Assembly (NCBI RefSeq): GCF_002965065.1
Contig: NZ_PTRE01000064.1
Location: 1-42,503, forward strand
Length of the DNA: 42,503 nucleotides
DNA from: Escherichia sp. MOD1-EC7003
GTDB taxonomy: Bacteria > Pseudomonadota > Gammaproteobacteria > Enterobacterales > Enterobacteriaceae
Reading direction: 5' to 3'
The notes beneath the pieces are model-generated. The model did no database searches, had not been told where the DNA came from, and worked only from the letters and a program-made list of their open reading frames with translations. The position numbers and the translations under genes were made by a program. This document shows, one piece after another, positions 24,137-35,646 of this stretch. Each line of letters opens with the position of its first letter. Position 1 is the stretch's first letter.

Positions 24137-24178
24137 ATCGATCTCGTCAAATTTCAGTCTTATCCATCAGACTATACT
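24137..24178 (+). promoter_or_regulatory. frdABCD promoter with FNR site
   Basis: TCGATCTCGTCAA (within 24137-24150) is an imperfect FNR box (TTGAT-N4-ATCAA). A TATACT -10 hexamer follows at 24173-24178. Placed against the expected start near 24185, the FNR box is centred at about -41, the class II activation position. The region matches the known E. coli frd promoter, which is also repressed by NarL with nitrate. Confidence 0.8.
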
Positions 24179-24283
24179 GTTGTACCTATAAAGGAGCAGT
24201 GGAATAGCGTTCGCAGACCGTAACTTTCAGACACTTACCCTGAAGTTCGGTGCTGTGGGATAAAAACAATCTGGAGGAATGTC

Positions 24284-26084
24284 GTGCAAACCTTTCAAGC
24301 CGATCTTGCCATTGTAGGCGCCGGTGGCGCGGGATTACGTGCTGCAATTGCTGCCGCGCAGGCAAATCCAAATGCAAAAATCGCACTAATCTCAAAAGTA
24401 TACCCGATGCGTAGCCATACCGTTGCTGCAGAAGGGGGCTCCGCCGCTGTCGCGCAGGATCATGACAGCTTCGAATATCACTTTCACGATACAGTAGCGG
24501 GTGGCGACTGGTTGTGTGAGCAGGATGTTGTGGATTATTTCGTCCACCACTGCCCAACCGAAATGACCCAACTGGAACTGTGGGGATGCCCATGGAGCCG
24601 TCGCCCGGATGGTAGCGTCAACGTACGTCGCTTCGGCGGCATGAAAATCGAGCGTACCTGGTTCGCCGCTGATAAGACCGGCTTCCATATGCTGCATACG
24701 CTATTCCAGACCTCTCTGCAATTCCCGCAGATCCAGCGTTTTGACGAACACTTCGTGCTGGATATTCTGGTTGATGATGGTCATGTTCGCGGCCTGGTGG
24801 CAATGAACATGATGGAAGGCACGCTGGTGCAGATCCGTGCTAACGCGGTCGTTATGGCTACCGGCGGTGCGGGTCGCGTTTATCGTTACAACACCAACGG
24901 CGGCATCGTTACTGGTGACGGTATGGGTATGGCGCTAAGCCACGGCGTTCCGCTGCGTGATATGGAATTCGTTCAGTATCACCCAACCGGTCTGCCAGGT
25001 TCCGGTATCCTGATGACCGAAGGCTGCCGCGGTGAAGGCGGTATTCTGGTCAACAAAAATGGCTACCGTTATCTGCAAGATTACGGCATGGGCCCGGAAA
25101 CTCCGCTGGGCGAGCCGAAAAACAAATATATGGAACTGGGTCCACGCGACAAAGTTTCTCAGGCCTTCTGGCACGAATGGCGTAAAGGCAACACTATCTC
25201 CACGCCGCGTGGCGATGTGGTTCATCTCGACCTGCGTCACCTCGGCGAGAAAAAACTGCATGAACGTCTGCCGTTCATCTGCGAACTGGCGAAAGCGTAC
25301 GTTGGCGTCGATCCGGTTAAAGAACCGATTCCGGTACGTCCGACCGCGCACTACACCATGGGCGGTATCGAAACCGATCAGAACTGTGAAACCCGCATTA
25401 AAGGTCTGTTCGCTGTAGGTGAATGTTCCTCTGTTGGTCTGCACGGTGCAAACCGTCTGGGCTCCAACTCCCTGGCAGAGCTGGTGGTCTTCGGTCGTCT
25501 GGCCGGTGAACAAGCGACAGAGCGTGCAGCAACTGCCGGTAATGGCAACGAAGCGGCAATTGAAGCGCAGGTAGCTGGCGTTGAACAACGTCTGAAAGAT
25601 CTGGTTAACCAGGATGGCAGCGAAAACTGGGCGAAGATCCGCGACGAAATGGGCTTGGCTATGGAAGAAGGCTGCGGTATCTACCGTACGCCGGAACTGA
25701 TGCAGAAAACCATCGACAAGCTGGCAGAACTGCAGGAACGCTTCAAGCGCGTGCGCATCACCGACACCTCCAGCGTGTTCAACACCGACCTGCTCTACAC
25801 CATTGAACTGGGCCACGGTCTGAACGTTGCTGAATGTATGGCGCACTCCGCAATGGCACGTAAAGAGTCCCGCGGCGCGCACCAGCGTCTGGACGAAGGT
25901 TGCACCGAGCGTGACGACGTCAACTTCCTCAAACACACCCTCGCCTTCCGCGATGCTGATGGCACTACTCGCCTGGAGTACAGCGACGTGAAGATTACTA
26001 CGCTGCCGCCAGCTAAGCGCGTTTACGGTGGCGAAGCGGATGCAGCCGATAAGGCGGAAGCAGCCAATAAGAAGGAGAAGGCGA

Positions 26085-26092
<8 letters not shown>
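24284..26092 (+). CDS. frdA: Fumarate reductase flavoprotein subunit
   Basis: The catalytic subunit of menaquinol:fumarate reductase, the terminal enzyme of anaerobic fumarate respiration on the cytoplasmic face of the inner membrane. The product is 602 residues. The N-terminal dinucleotide-binding fold [14 protein letters not shown] is followed by SHTVAAEGG, whose His binds FAD covalently. The active-site segment near [21 protein letters not shown] contains key His/Arg residues, and [10 protein letters not shown] and [12 protein letters not shown] follow. The start is GTG 24284-24286 after CTGGAGGAAT. It overlaps frdB by 8 bases. The recalled K-12 protein differs at only a handful of positions. 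Confidence 0.98.
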
Positions 26093-27225
<1,133 letters not shown>

Positions 27226-27235
27226 GGAGCCTGAG

Positions 27236-27595
27236 ATGATTAATCCAAATCCAAAGCGTTCTGACGAACCGGTATTCTGGGGCCTCTTCGGGGCCGGTGG
27301 TATGTGGAGCGCAATTATTGCGCCGGTGATGATCCTGCTGGTTGGTATTCTGCTGCCGCTGGGTCTGTTTCCGGGTGATGCGCTGAGCTACGAGCGCGTT
27401 CTGGCGTTCGCGCAGAGCTTCATTGGCCGCGTATTCCTGTTCCTGATGATCGTTCTGCCGCTGTGGTGTGGTTTACACCGTATGCACCACGCGATGCACG
27501 ATCTGAAAATCCACGTGCCTGCGGGCAAATGGGTTTTCTACGGTCTGGCTGCTATCCTGACAGTTGTTACGCTGATTGGTGTCGTTACAATCTAA
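27236..27595 (+). CDS. frdD: Fumarate reductase membrane subunit D
   Basis: The second membrane anchor of fumarate reductase. The product is 119 residues from ATG 27236-27238 ([19 protein letters not shown]). It has three transmembrane segments (about 20-42, 60-82, 96-118). [15 protein letters not shown] lies between the second and third helices. GGAGCCTGAG precedes the start. In most E. coli the 3' end of this gene carries the ampC promoter and ampC follows directly. Here the promoter-like sequence persists but ampC is absent and blc follows. Confidence 0.97.
27564..27591 (+). promoter_or_regulatory. Relic of the ampC promoter inside frdD
   Basis: TTGTTA (27564-27569) and TACAAT (27586-27591) are separated by 16 bases. 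This is the architecture of the K-12 ampC promoter (TTGTCA-16-TACAAT), with one base changed in the -35 box. The ampC gene itself is missing, so any transcript would reach a terminator hairpin and then blc. Confidence 0.7.
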
Positions 27596-27615
27596 CGCAT
27601 CGCCAATGTAAATCT

Positions 27616-27639
27616 GGCCTGCCGTTGGCAGGCCTTTTT
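27616..27639 (+). terminator. frd terminator, at the position of the ampC attenuator
   Basis: GGCCTGCC and GGCAGGCC pair around GTT and are followed by TTTTTA. The flanking CGCATCGCCAATGTAAATC is the sequence that precedes the ampC attenuator hairpin in K-12 as I recall it. The stem is of a different composition and the run of T is longer here. Confidence 0.85.
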
Positions 27640-27694
27640 ATTCGCTTTTCCTTACGGTCATCTACACTTAGAAAAAACCAGTAAGGAAACATTT

Positions 27695-28228
27695 ATGCGC
27701 CTGCTCCCTCTCGTTGCCGCAGTGACAGCTGCTTTTCTGATCGTTGCCTGCAATTCTCCTACACCGCCGCGTGGCGTGACCGTAGTAAATAATTTCGACG
27801 CTAAACGCTATCTCGGCACCTGGTATGAGATTGCCCGTTTTGATCACCGCTTTGAACGCGGGCTGGAGAAAGTCACCGCAACATACAGCCTGCGGGATGA
27901 TGGCGGCTTGAATGTCATCAATAAAGGCTATAACCCTGACAGAGAAATGTGGCAGCAGAGTGAAGGGAAAGCGTACTTTACCGGCGCACCAACTCGCGCT
28001 GCGCTGAAAGTGTCATTCTTTGGTCCTTTCTATGGCGGTTATAACGTCATTGCACTCGATCGGGAGTACCGCCATGCGCTGGTTTGCGGCCCGGACCGCG
28101 ACTACCTGTGGATACTCTCCCGCACGCCCACCATTTCTGACGAAGTTAAACAGGAGATGCTGGCAGTCGCGACCCAGGAATGGTTTGATGTCAGTAAATT
28201 TATTTGGGTACAACAACCCGGTAGTTAA
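27695..28228 (+). CDS. blc: Outer-membrane lipocalin Blc
   Basis: A bacterial lipocalin anchored to the outer membrane that binds fatty acids or lysophospholipids. It is stationary-phase (RpoS) induced in E. coli. The product is 177 residues. The lipobox ends at IVAC, with lipidated Cys19, followed by Asn-Ser. The lipocalin signature [20 protein letters not shown] (about 39-58) is followed by conserved [20 protein letters not shown] element at 27660-27666 could be a sigma-S -10 box. Its stop overlaps the stop of convergent gdx in the palindrome TTAA. It stands where ampC-blc would be, now directly behind frdD. Confidence 0.95.
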   Translation: MRLLPLVAAVTAAFLIVACNSPTPPRGVTVVNNFDAKRYLGTWYEIARFDHRFERGLEKVTATYSLRDDGGLNVINKGYNPDREMWQQSEGKAYFTGAPTRAALKVSFFGPFYGGYNVIALDREYRHALVCGPDRDYLWILSRTPTISDEVKQEMLAVATQEWFDVSKFIWVQQPGS

Positions 28229-28542
28229 TGAGTGCTGAGTTTCAGACCAATAATCCCCAATACGATTAACGCCAGACTCACCAGGCGCATTGGGTTAGCG
28301 GACTCACCGAGCAACACAATGCCGGTGATGGCCGCGCCGACTGCACCAATACCCGTCCACACGGCATAAGCCGTCCCTACCGGTAACGATTTCATCGCCC
28401 AGGCAAGTAGCGCCATACTGGCAACCATCGCCGTCACAGTAATAACACTTGGCGTCAAACGACTAAAGCCGTGGGTATATTTCAAGCCAACGGCCCATAC
28501 CACTTCCAGCAGACCAGCAATAACTAAGATAATCCAGGACAT
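28225..28542 (-). CDS. gdx: Guanidinium exporter Gdx (SugE)
   Basis: A small multidrug resistance (SMR) family protein that exchanges guanidinium for protons across the inner membrane; it also gives resistance to some quaternary ammonium compounds when overproduced. The product is 105 residues from ATG 28540-28542 ([20 protein letters not shown]). It has four transmembrane helices with the essential Glu13 in TM1, and [19 protein letters not shown] in TM3. An in-frame upstream extension to 28605 is rejected because it would run through the riboswitch. CCGGAG precedes the chosen start. The mini-ykkC riboswitch just upstream links expression to guanidine. Confidence 0.96.
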   Translation of the reverse strand: MSWIILVIAGLLEVVWAVGLKYTHGFSRLTPSVITVTAMVASMALLAWAMKSLPVGTAYAVWTGIGAVGAAITGIVLLGESANPMRLVSLALIVLGIIGLKLSTH

Positions 28543-28557
28543 ATCAGGCTCCGGAAA

Positions 28558-28608
28558 TTTGGGGCCGTCCCCGATGAAAAGACGCGTTTGCAGGTCGTCC
28601 TGCAAAGC
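28558..28608 (-). promoter_or_regulatory. Guanidine-II (mini-ykkC) riboswitch
   Basis: On the minus strand two hairpins carry ACGR loops: TTTGCAGG-ACGA-CCTGCAAA (28587-28606) and GGGG-ACGG-CCCC (28561-28572). They are 14 bases apart and lie just before the gdx ribosome binding site. Paired hairpins with ACGR tetraloops define the mini-ykkC class. Guanidine binding is known to expose the ribosome site. Confidence 0.93.
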
Positions 28609-28676
28609 GGGTGGTTGAACGAATATTTTGCCAGGTGGCAGGGGAATTTCAACTATTACTTTAGTGACTATCGCAG

Positions 28677-28708
28677 AAAAACAAACGGCACGACACCGCT
28701 GTCGTACC
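28677..28708 (-). terminator. Terminator after ecnB
   Basis: On the minus strand GGTACGACA and TGTCGTGCC pair over 9 bp (one G-U) around GCGG, followed by GTTTGTTTTT. It lies 8 bases after the ecnB stop and separates the entericidin genes from gdx. Confidence 0.85.
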
Positions 28709-28716
28709 GTTATTGC

Positions 28717-28863
28717 TTATTGCTGCGCTTTCGTCGCTGCACCAGAAATCGCGTTACCGCCATCAGAAATGTCTTCACCAACGCCACGCGTGGTGTTGCA
28801 GGCAGTTAATACAGTTGAAAGCACCAGAACAGAAAAGATCGCTGCAATTGTCTTCTTCACCAT
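28717..28863 (-). CDS. ecnB: Entericidin B, small lipoprotein
   Basis: A 48-residue lipoprotein found by direct translation of the minus strand. The signal segment [18 protein letters not shown] leads to the lipobox LTAC (Cys22), then [19 protein letters not shown]. The mature peptide is predicted to be amphipathic. In E. coli EcnB is an envelope lipoprotein proposed as the toxin of the ecnAB antidote/toxin locus and is RpoS-dependent in stationary phase. AAGGAAGACGTTATG provides the ribosome site. It lies downstream of ecnA in the same direction. Confidence 0.95.
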
Positions 28864-28973
28864 AACGTCTTCCTTTTAGGTCATGTTATTTATGTTTGCC
28901 TATAGCAAATTAATAATAGACAACATCACCAAAAATGACGGAAATCTGATGATTTTTCGGAAGAGAAGAAAAA

Positions 28974-29096
28974 TTAGCTGGCAGCGCGGGAGATTGAGTT
29001 GCCGAGATGTTTGATGTCTTCGCCGAAACCGCGAGCGGTGTTACAGCCCGTGAGCAGCGTGCTGGCAAGCAAAACAAGAACGATAAGGCGTTTCAT
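28974..29096 (-). CDS. ecnA: Entericidin A, small lipoprotein
   Basis: A 40-residue lipoprotein. The signal segment [13 protein letters not shown] leads to the lipobox LTGC (Cys18), then [19 protein letters not shown]. The mature part parallels EcnB (NT-RG-GEDI---GN-IS), so the two are tandem paralogues. It has been proposed as the antidote to EcnB. The mature peptide is more basic than EcnB, which is acidic. It lies between efp and ecnB on the same strand. Confidence 0.95.
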   Translation of the reverse strand: MKRLIVLVLLASTLLTGCNTARGFGEDIKHLGNSISRAAS

Positions 29097-29150
29097 TATC
29101 TCTGACCTGAATAAGTGATGGTGCAGCCTGCAGGCCGCACCACAACCGCA

Positions 29151-29717
29151 TTACTTCACGCGAGAGACGTATTCACCAGAGCGGGTATCCACTTTGATGA
29201 CTTCGCCGATCTGTACGAACAGCGGAACTTTAACCACAGCGCCAGTTGACAGGGTAGCCGGTTTGCCGCCAGTACCTGCGGTATCACCTTTCAGACCCGG
29301 ATCGGTATCAACGATTTCCAGTTCAACGAAGTTCGGTGGAGTAACGGCGATCGGCTGACCATTCCACAGAGTTACAATGCACTCTGCCTGATCCAGCAGC
29401 CATTTAGCGTTGTCGCCGATTGCTTTTGCATCAGCAGACAGTTGCTCGAAAGTTTCGTTGTTCATGAAGTGCCAGAACTCACCGTCGTTGTACAGGTAAG
29501 TCAGGTTCATATCGACAACATCAGCGCCTTCAGCGGAATCAGTAGATTTGAAGGTTTTTTCTACGCGAGTACCAGTCAGCAGACGACGCAGTTTAACGCG
29601 AGCAAATGCCTGGCCTTTACCCGGTTTTACGAATTCACTCGCTTCAACCGCGTAAGGTTCGCCGTCTAACATGATTTTAAGACCAGCACGAAAATCGTTG
29701 CTATAGTACGTTGCCAT
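29151..29717 (-). CDS. efp: Elongation factor P
   Basis: Relieves ribosome stalling at consecutive prolines by binding between the P and E sites. The product is 188 residues. The N-terminal KOW-like domain carries the modification loop [15 protein letters not shown] with Lys34, the residue beta-lysylated by EpmA/EpmB. Two OB domains follow, with the EF-P signature [17 protein letters not shown] in the C-terminal third. Start ATG 29715-29717. It diverges from epmB with a 41-base gap. AmiB in this window has a five-proline run, a typical EF-P-dependent sequence. Confidence 0.98.
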   Translation of the reverse strand: MATYYSNDFRAGLKIMLDGEPYAVEASEFVKPGKGQAFARVKLRRLLTGTRVEKTFKSTDSAEGADVVDMNLTYLYNDGEFWHFMNNETFEQLSADAKAIGDNAKWLLDQAECIVTLWNGQPIAVTPPNFVELEIVDTDPGLKGDTAGTGGKPATLSTGAVVKVPLFVQIGEVIKVDTRSGEYVSRVK

Positions 29718-29758
29718 AAGGCCCTCTGAAATTTGTTAATTGGTAGCTAAGCCACAAA

Positions 29759-30787
29759 ATGGCGCATATTGTAACCCTAAATACCCCATCCAGAGAAGAT
29801 TGGTTAACGCAACTTGCCGATGTTGTGACCGATCCTGATGAACTTCTGCGTCTTTTGAATATAGACGCGGACGAAAAACTGTTGGCCGGACGCAGCGCCA
29901 AAAAGCTGTTTGCCCTGCGTGTGCCCCGCTCATTTATCGATCGCATGGAGAAAGGCAATCCGGACGATCCACTTTTGCGTCAGGTACTTACCTCGCAAAA
30001 TGAGTTTGTCGTCACACCCGGATTCTCCACCGACCCGCTGGAAGAACAGCACAGCGTAGTGCCTGGTTTGTTGCATAAATACCACAACCGGGCGCTATTG
30101 CTGGTCAAAGGCGGCTGCGCGGTAAATTGTCGCTATTGCTTCCGTCGCCACTTCCCCTATGCCGAAAATCAGGGCAACAAGCGTAACTGGCAGACTGCAC
30201 TTGAGTATGTTGCTACGCATCCGGAACTGGACGAGATGATTTTCTCCGGCGGCGATCCGTTGATGGCGAAAGATCACGAGCTGGACTGGTTGCTCACACA
30301 ACTGGAAGCCGTCCCGCACATCAAACGTCTGCGGATCCACAGCCGTCTGCCAATTGTGATCCCGGCACGCATCACAGATGCGCTGGTTGAACGCTTTTCA
30401 CGTTCTACACTGCAAATCTTGCTGGTGAATCACATCAACCATGCCAATGAGGTAGATGAAACATTCCGTCAGGCAATGGCTAAGTTGCGCCGGGTGGGTG
30501 TTACCTTGCTGAACCAGAGCGTTCTGTTACGTGGCGTGAACGATAACGCGCAAACGCTGGCAAACCTGAGCAATGCATTGTTCGATGCAGGCGTGATGCC
30601 GTATTACCTGCATGTGCTCGATAAAGTACAGGGCGCAGCGCATTTTATGGTGAGCGATGACGAAGCACGGCAGATTATGCGTGAATTACTGACACTGGTG
30701 TCAGGATATCTGGTACCGAAACTGGCGCGTGAAATTGGCGGTGAACCCAGTAAAACGCCGCTGGATCTCCAGCTACGCCAGCAGTAA
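29759..30787 (+). CDS. epmB: L-lysine 2,3-aminomutase EpmB
   Basis: A radical-SAM, PLP-dependent enzyme that turns L-lysine into (R)-beta-lysine for EF-P modification. The product is 342 residues. The radical SAM cysteines are in GGCAVNCRYCFRRHF (about residues 119-133, CxxxCxxC). FSGGDPLM is the GGDP-type SAM-binding motif. The conserved lysine for PLP is probably in the C-terminal VPKLAREIGGE region. Start ATG 29759, no obvious strong ribosome site. It diverges from efp, and the joint location of enzyme and substrate is conserved in enterobacteria. Confidence 0.96.
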   Translation: MAHIVTLNTPSREDWLTQLADVVTDPDELLRLLNIDADEKLLAGRSAKKLFALRVPRSFIDRMEKGNPDDPLLRQVLTSQNEFVVTPGFSTDPLEEQHSVVPGLLHKYHNRALLLVKGGCAVNCRYCFRRHFPYAENQGNKRNWQTALEYVATHPELDEMIFSGGDPLMAKDHELDWLLTQLEAVPHIKRLRIHSRLPIVIPARITDALVERFSRSTLQILLVNHINHANEVDETFRQAMAKLRRVGVTLLNQSVLLRGVNDNAQTLANLSNALFDAGVMPYYLHVLDKVQGAAHFMVSDDEARQIMRELLTLVSGYLVPKLAREIGGEPSKTPLDLQLRQQ

Positions 30788-30819
30788 CTGATTAAACAGG
30801 GAAGTTAAACATTAAAATT

Positions 30820-30918
<99 letters not shown>

Positions 30919-31155
30919 AAGAGCAATAAACGCAAGTACAGCGACCGTTGCCCGTGTATAACCTTTAATTATTCATATATGTAGCTATTCTTACTTTTTA
31001 TATAACCAACACCAATAATTAACCTTTCTTTTCTGTTTGTATAGAGTGACCACGGCTATTTATGCTATTTTAACAACTATTACTACCAAGCCCATTCATC
31101 TGGCTTATAAATTAAAATTAATTATTTAATTGAGAAATGGTTAGGGAGAACCTAC

Positions 31156-32025
31156 ATGGCCATAAGCATCAAGGGTGTTAATACCGGTGTTATTCGCAAA
31201 AGTAATAATTTCATTGCACTGGCGCTGAAAATCAAAGAGCCTCGCAATAAAGAATCGTTGTTCTTTATGTCTGTCATGGAACTGCGAGACCTGCTGATTG
31301 CGCTGGAAAGTCGTCTGTATCAAAAGCATAAACTGGATGCTGATGCACGTCTTCAGTATGAGCAGGCTCGCGATAAAGTCATTAAGATAATGGCAGAAAA
31401 TATCCCAGAAATTCTGGTTGATGAGCTTAAAAATGCCGATATTAATCTCCGGGTTAACACGCTGGAACTTACCGATAATCAGGGCGAAAATCTTACCTTC
31501 GTATTAACGCTACATGACGGTAGCAAATGTGAGTTAGTCGTCAATGAGTTGCAGATTGAAATGCTGGCGCGAGCAATCATTCATGCAATTAATAATGCGG
31601 AAATGCGCGAACTGGCATTACGTATTACCTCATTGTTAGATTTCCTGCCATTATACGACGTTGACTGCCAGGATAATGGCAATCTGGAATATGACACCTA
31701 TTCCCAACCGGAATGGAAACATAACTTGTTCAGCCATTATCTGGCGGTGCTTTATCGCTTTAAAGATGAAAGTGGCAAAGAGCAATTTAGCGGCGCAGTG
31801 GTGAAAACGCGTGAAGCAACGCCGGGTAAAGAAGTGGAGGCGATCACTCGCCGAATGCTTGATTTCAGCCCCCGACTGAAAAAACTCGCAGGTGTGCCGT
31901 GTCAGGTCTATGTTCGCACCGTGGCGGCAAATAACGCTCAACCGCTAACCCAGGATCAATGCTTACGCGCGCTGCATCACTTACGTGTCCAGTCCATCAG
32001 CAAAACTGCACCACTGGCGAAATAA
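31156..32025 (+). CDS. yjeJ: YjeJ, protein of unknown function
   Basis: I recognise this 289-residue protein as E. coli YjeJ but know no function for it. It has no signal peptide and no convincing transmembrane segment. It is mixed charged/hydrophobic, with an N-terminal MAISIKGVNTGVIRKSNNFIALALKIKE and helical middle regions (KIMAENIPEILVDELKNAD). The start ATG follows GGGAG. Local base composition is more A/T-rich than the neighbours, and its 5' leader is A/T-rich too, which may hint at older horizontal gain. It lies between two inverted REP clusters, and a 9-bp hairpin (32044-32065) follows the stop. Confidence 0.85.
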   Translation: MAISIKGVNTGVIRKSNNFIALALKIKEPRNKESLFFMSVMELRDLLIALESRLYQKHKLDADARLQYEQARDKVIKIMAENIPEILVDELKNADINLRVNTLELTDNQGENLTFVLTLHDGSKCELVVNELQIEMLARAIIHAINNAEMRELALRITSLLDFLPLYDVDCQDNGNLEYDTYSQPEWKHNLFSHYLAVLYRFKDESGKEQFSGAVVKTREATPGKEVEAITRRMLDFSPRLKKLAGVPCQVYVRTVAANNAQPLTQDQCLRALHHLRVQSISKTAPLAK

Positions 32026-32043
32026 TCTCATCTTTGCTAATGC

Positions 32044-32065
32044 AAGGCTGGAGCCATCCAGCCTT
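32044..32065 (+). terminator. Hairpin after yjeJ
   Basis: AAGGCTGGA and TCCAGCCTT form a perfect 9-bp stem around GCCA, 19 bases after the yjeJ stop. No U-tract follows, so it may act as a stabiliser or a weak terminator. Confidence 0.6.
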
Positions 32066-32094
32066 ACATGACTGATAACGTGATCGTTGATCAT

Positions 32095-32193
32095 GCCGGA
32101 TGCGGCGTAAACGCCTTATCCGACCTACAAATTCTCAAGCATTCAATCAGTTCCAATGCCCGGTGTAGGCCTGATAAGCGTAGCGCATCAGGC
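32095..32193. repeat. REP pair (BIME-like), right copy, inverted relative to the left copy
   Basis: GCCGGATGCGGCGTAAACGC, then TTATCC, and a GTAGGCCTGATAAGCGTAGCGCATCAGGC unit. The reverse complement of this stretch matches the left copy at 30820-30918 across both units, with the middle diverged. It lies between convergent yjeJ and yjeI. Confidence 0.85.
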
Positions 32194-32227
32194 AATTACA
32201 CGTTTGTCATCCAATATCTGGTTCACA

Positions 32228-32581
32228 TCAGTTCGGGCACTTATAAACCTGACCGATAATCTGGCTATCCGTCGGGACAAAACTGGACAACATTCCCTGC
32301 GAGGGGCTGCTGACACCATAAATCACGTTACCGCCCATTGCAGCCGCCTGGTTGCGCAAATCGTTTGCTGCGCCACGCATAGAACCGCCTTCTTCACCGT
32401 GTTGCCCGGAAAGCCAGTTGCTTTGCTTACCTGTCGCAGTACCAATCAGCTGGCACTCTGCGCCTGGCTGCTCGTCCACAATGCGTACACTCTGACCGGC
32501 AGCACTCAATTCGTTGCTGGAGCTACAACCCGCCATCAGTAGCGCGGCACCGACAATCCCTGCTAAATATTTTACGTGCAT
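32228..32581 (-). CDS. yjeI: YjeI, small lipoprotein of unknown function (DUF4156)
   Basis: A 117-residue predicted lipoprotein from ATG 32579-32581. The signal segment MHVKYLAGIVGAALLMAG leads to Cys19, followed by SSSNEL. Serine after the Cys suggests outer-membrane sorting by Lol. The mature domain has QSVRIVDEQPGAECQLIG and ANDLRNQAAAMGGNVIYGVSS, the DUF4156 pattern. No role is known to me. It is monocistronic-looking: a strong terminator separates it from groL upstream, and yjeJ converges on it. The upstream in-frame ATG at 32614 is a poorer choice because it would put 11 residues before the signal peptide. Confidence 0.9.
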   Translation of the reverse strand: MHVKYLAGIVGAALLMAGCSSSNELSAAGQSVRIVDEQPGAECQLIGTATGKQSNWLSGQHGEEGGSMRGAANDLRNQAAAMGGNVIYGVSSPSQGMLSSFVPTDSQIIGQVYKCPN

Positions 32582-32662
32582 GTCATTCCCCATAATCAAT
32601 GAGCTGGACGCCACTCGCGTCGTCCGTGTCTGAATCTTATACTAGAAAGATGACCAAAAGAA

Positions 32663-32692
32663 AAACCCCCAGACATTTCTGCCTGGGGGTTT
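32663..32692 (-). terminator. groSL operon terminator
   Basis: On the minus strand AAACCCCCAGGCA-GAAA-TGTCTGGGGGTTT folds into a stem of about 13 bp with a GAAA tetraloop, followed by TTCTTTT. It is symmetric enough to work both ways. It lies between the groL stop and yjeI. Confidence 0.92.
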
Positions 32693-32718
32693 GTTTATTC
32701 CTACGAGGTGCAGGGCAA

Positions 32719-34377
<1,659 letters not shown>

Positions 34378-34408
34378 TTAAATTCGTATGTTCAGTGTCG
34401 TGCGCGGA

Positions 34409-34753
<345 letters not shown>

Positions 34754-34780
34754 TTATGGGGTTTCCCGGCTGGTGACCAG

Positions 34781-34815
34781 AGAGATGGGGATGAGGCTTC
34801 GCTCCTTCAAGGGGG
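34781..34815 (-). promoter_or_regulatory. Sigma-32 heat-shock promoter of groSL
   Basis: On the minus strand CCCCCTTGAAG (34805-34815) is the -35 element and CCCCATCTCT (34781-34790) the -10 element, with a 14-base spacer. Both are close to the RpoH consensus and identical in layout to the known groE promoter. Confidence 0.95.
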
Positions 34816-34944
34816 AAAAAGAAAAAAAATTCTGATCAGCACAAAATCGGGTGAAAACCCTGATTCACCTCACATTTCATCGCAATTTCTTCATCGCCGT
34901 CATCAGCGAATCTGATTGTGCTACCATCGAAAATCTACGCAGTT

Positions 34945-35154
34945 GCCCATCTCGCCTCGGAGTTTAAAAATCCAGAGCGTGATTTTCCTCGTGCGTTGAT
35001 GATTGGTCTGCTACTGGCAGTGACTGGCAGGCTGTTATGCGTTCTGTTACTGGCAATGGTCGGCTGGAAAAGTCTCTATGCGCTTATCATGCTGGCGGGG
35101 TTATGGCTGTTTCTGCCAAAACGAAAAACGCCGGAAAATGGCATAACCACATAA
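34945..35154 (+). pseudogene. yjeH: Remnant of yjeH (L-methionine/branched-chain amino-acid exporter)
   Basis: The frame contains two separated parts of E. coli YjeH (418 residues) joined in frame. AHLASEFKNPERDFPRALMIGLLLA comes from the middle of the protein (about residues 202-228). LLCVLLLAMVGWKSLYALIM to the end (KRKTPENGITT) is the last 45 or so. The first half and the segment between the pieces (about 140 residues) are gone. The inner junction lies at CTACTGGCAG (35011-35020), where both flanks encode Leu-Leu-Ala. That suggests deletion between short direct repeats. Transport cannot be expected from the 70 or so residues that remain. It sits in the normal yjeH place between groS and fxsA. 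Confidence 0.9.
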
Positions 35155-35164
35155 TCCGGCGTTT
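35126..35164. terminator. Shared terminator of yjeH remnant and fxsA
   Basis: AAACGCCGGA and TCCGGCGTTT form a 10-bp stem with a 19-base loop that spans the yjeH stop, just before the convergent fxsA stop. A/T tracts on both sides suggest bidirectional action. Confidence 0.65.
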
Positions 35165-35169
35165 CGACA

Positions 35170-35646
35170 TTAATCCTGGCGATCATCTTTATGATCAAGG
35201 CGGTCGCGGTCATCATCCTTTCGCTGATACTCACCATCAAAAGTATTACCACCACCGGTCCCGGCGCTAAAACCGCCGCCTGGCATGCGAGAAAAGCGCA
35301 AATGCGGCATCAACTTCACCGTCAGATGCTTTTGCACCGGTGGTAATAAAAGCAGAAGGCCGAGGAAGTCGGTGAAAAAGCCCGGTAATAAAAGCAGCAA
35401 ACCGGCAATGACCAGCGAAACACTTTTAATCATCTCTGCCGCTGGGTTTTCACCCGCCGCCATTTTTTGCTGCATCAGCACGAAATTCTTAAAGCCCTGG
35501 TTACGTACCAGTGACATACCGATAACTGACGTGAATATAACCAGCACGAGAGTCAGCAATACCCCCAATACATGGGCAACCTGAATAAAGATTGAAATCT
35601 CAATATAGACATAAAGGAAAATGGCAATAAAAGGTAACCAGCGCAA
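35170..35646 (-). CDS. fxsA: FxsA membrane protein
   Basis: A 158-residue inner-membrane protein. When overproduced in E. coli it relieves F-plasmid exclusion of phage T7 by titrating PifA; its normal role is unknown. Hydrophobic segments lie at about 3-20, 25-45 and 75-95. The FxsA-domain region is GMSLVRNQGFKNFVLMQQKMAAGENPAAEMIKS. The C-terminal tail is polar (GGGNTFDGEYQRKDDDRDRLDHK). Start ATG 35644-35646 after AGGAGAAACCTTTGCGC. It diverges from aspA. Confidence 0.94.
   Translation of the reverse strand: MRWLPFIAIFLYVYIEISIFIQVAHVLGVLLTLVLVIFTSVIGMSLVRNQGFKNFVLMQQKMAAGENPAAEMIKSVSLVIAGLLLLLPGFFTDFLGLLLLLPPVQKHLTVKLMPHLRFSRMPGGGFSAGTGGGNTFDGEYQRKDDDRDRLDHKDDRQD

Noticed and set aside
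34918..35154. Possible new 78-residue membrane protein with a start at 34918
   Set aside because: Both halves match YjeH segments, so it is better explained as a deletion remnant.
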